Assembly: GCF_023078275.1 (NCBI RefSeq)
Contig: NC_062980.1
Coordinates: forward strand, 7,141,783-7,205,782
DNA from: Leguminivora glycinivorella
Taxonomy: Eukaryota > Arthropoda > Insecta > Lepidoptera > Tortricidae
DNA: 64,000 bases
Direction: 5' to 3'
The translations under genes were made by a program, and so were the position numbers. Below the pieces are notes generated by a model, which made no database searches, was not told the origin of the DNA, and saw only the letters and a program-made list of their open reading frames with translations. How positions within the stretch are numbered: position 1 is the stretch's first letter; every line of letters starts with the position of its first letter. This document shows positions 62,611 to 64,000 of this stretch, in pieces.

Positions 62611-64000
62611 ATTTAATTTAATAATATGAGTGAAGATCGTGATAGGTTAAATCAATATAATAAATTCGACGACAACAACGTACAAGGCGAAATCTGCGTT
62701 TTTTTTTTGTAGCAGATAGCACCTTGTACGCACCGGTGGGTAAGGTGCAATTTTCTGAAAAAAATAATTGCAATTTGTAAAATTTATAATTGTATCCCCG
62801 AACAAATAACTGCTATATCCAATGATAATGTATTTTACAATAAATTTAAAAAACCGGTCAAGTGTGAGTCGGACTCGCTCACCGAGGGTTCCGTACAAAC
62901 TTTCAATTGTTGAATCATCAAAATGTTATTCATAGAACTCTACAGATTTGACTAAATCCCTCGAGACTCAATTTCCCACATAACAAGTAATATTTTAATA
63001 TACAATTTTATTGTTAGACAACGTCCAAATAAAATCAAGACTATTCGACTTCAATAGTTTACGACTTACGATATGTCGCAAGGACGCTCCTGAACCGACC
63101 TCATTATATCAGGAAAAACGCGATGTAGGAAATGAGCGTTCAACGTACAGCGACATCTATCGGCAAATTGAGTAAATTAATGCGCGCGAGGAGGATGATT
63201 TTTATGGAATAATTGTTTATTGCGTGAACCGATTTTAACCATTTTGCCTCTATTTGAAAGCAGGTAATTTCATTGTTATTTTGTTAAAAAATACAGGTAC
63301 AATAAACACCCGCAAGGGTGTTGAAATTGAAAATGTAAATCTGAAAGGTTTTTTATAAATTAAAAAAAAAGTTTTCAAGATACGTGTACGATTTTATTTT
63401 TCCTGTAATATTCATTATAATAGCCATGTTTGATGAAAATTTCATAAATTTATGTTGGTAAACTTCGGAGATAAGGGGGGGGGAACGGTATTTTTTTTTT
63501 ACATTTTCCTTCAAAAAACATTTATTTTCCACAACCAAAAAATTATAAAAAATATTTTTGATATGTACAGTTTGAGCTCTTTCTAACGATACCCCACTTG
63601 ACCTAGTTACTTGAAATTTTCAGTTTGCCCCCCTTTCATTTTGGCCATTTTCTATCATTTATATAAATTAATAAATATTTATTATTTATAAAATAAATAT
63701 AAATAAATATTATAATAAATATTATATATTATATTTAATAAATAATAAATAAATATTTATTTATTATTTATTAAATTTTTTTTTAATATTAATTAATTAA
63801 AAAAAAAATCTTTCGACTTGTAGAGGTTCACAATGTTTATAACTATTCCAAATTTCATATCGATAGCATAAGTAGTTCTCGAGATATTTAACAATGTGAC
63901 AGACGGACAGAGTCGCACCATAAGGGTTCCTGTTGTACCTTTTTGGTACGGAACCCTAAAAATGGCTTATTGATAATGCCTTCTATGACATTAATGAACT
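62611..64000 (-). repeat. Right arm of large inverted repeat (runs off the window)
   Basis: Complement of 60824-62110 with high identity over almost the whole length, including homopolymer runs (GGGGGGGGG at 63475 against CCCCCCCCC-type run at 61218). It is about 100 bp longer because of the AT-rich block at 63664-63790. The outer end lies beyond position 64000, so ends and target duplication cannot be read. Confidence 0.95.
63664..63790. repeat. AT-only palindromic expansion within the right arm
   Basis: Made almost only of ATAAATA/TATTTAT words (for example AATAAATAAATATTTATTTA), strongly self-complementary. The left arm has only TTTTTTAATTAATTAATATA at the corresponding place (about 61018-61041). 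Confidence 0.9.

Noticed and set aside
61161..63538. Paired frames on the two arms of the large inverted repeat (61161/63353 and 61804/62647)
   Set aside because: Copies of the same non-coding repeat read on opposite strands; low-complexity Lys/Phe-rich peptides without known similarity.

Overview
The window looks like nuclear DNA of a moth or butterfly (Lepidoptera). It is AT-rich. It has no operon-like coding density and no complete protein-coding gene. It is packed with short dispersed repeats that I recognise as typical of lepidopteran genomes: the GGGTTCCGTA...TTGGCCGG family, the CCCCGACGCAAAAACGACGG family, the 'GCGAGCGAAGCCGCGGGCAA' family, LINE 3' ends and tRNA-derived SINEs. It is best read as intergenic or intronic repeat-rich DNA. 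The only host-gene candidate I would defend is a short first coding exon on the minus strand at 33046-33087, and it is unproven.

Layout. 0-8 kb: a TTAA-flanked MITE, two copies of a TA-flanked MITE, a hAT-type MITE with an 8-bp target duplication, a 958-bp TTAA-flanked element full of ACGGGG/CCCCGT stem-loops, and two copies of the GGGTTCCGTA family. 8-17 kb: sparse sequence, a 262-bp direct repeat, a third GGGTTCCGTA copy with a 221-bp tandem duplication, and the C-terminal end of an RTE-like LINE reverse transcriptase (16067-16267). 17-21.5 kb: a 2.2-kb inverted-repeat transposon carrying two nested insertions, then a second hAT MITE with a perfect 8-bp duplication. 23-26.5 kb: MITEs, LINE and SINE tails, and an inverted pair of tRNA-like sequences. 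27-28 kb: a roughly 1-kb (CCCTAT)n array followed by a tandemly duplicated LINE-like sequence.

29-34 kb: a possible 2.76-kb TTAA-flanked element enclosing a 120/240-bp satellite array and the candidate exon. 35-46 kb: MITE pairs (one split by a LINE 3' end), palindromes nested in palindromes, and LINE and SINE tails. 47-54 kb: a 119-bp tandem repeat, two foldback elements of one family and several other inverted repeats. 56.6 kb: the C-terminus of a second LINE. 58-59 kb: an inverted-repeat element built of degenerate short motifs. 59.7-60.6 kb: a roughly 870-bp (ACTCAT)n array. 60.8-64 kb: a very large inverted repeat, with arms of about 1.3 kb, that reaches the window edge.

How it works together: this is a record of transposition, nesting, tandem expansion and palindrome formation, not a set of cooperating genes. 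Long open frames over the two hexamer arrays and the foldbacks are by-products of repeat structure. Superfamily names rest on terminal repeats and target duplications read by eye; no database search was possible.
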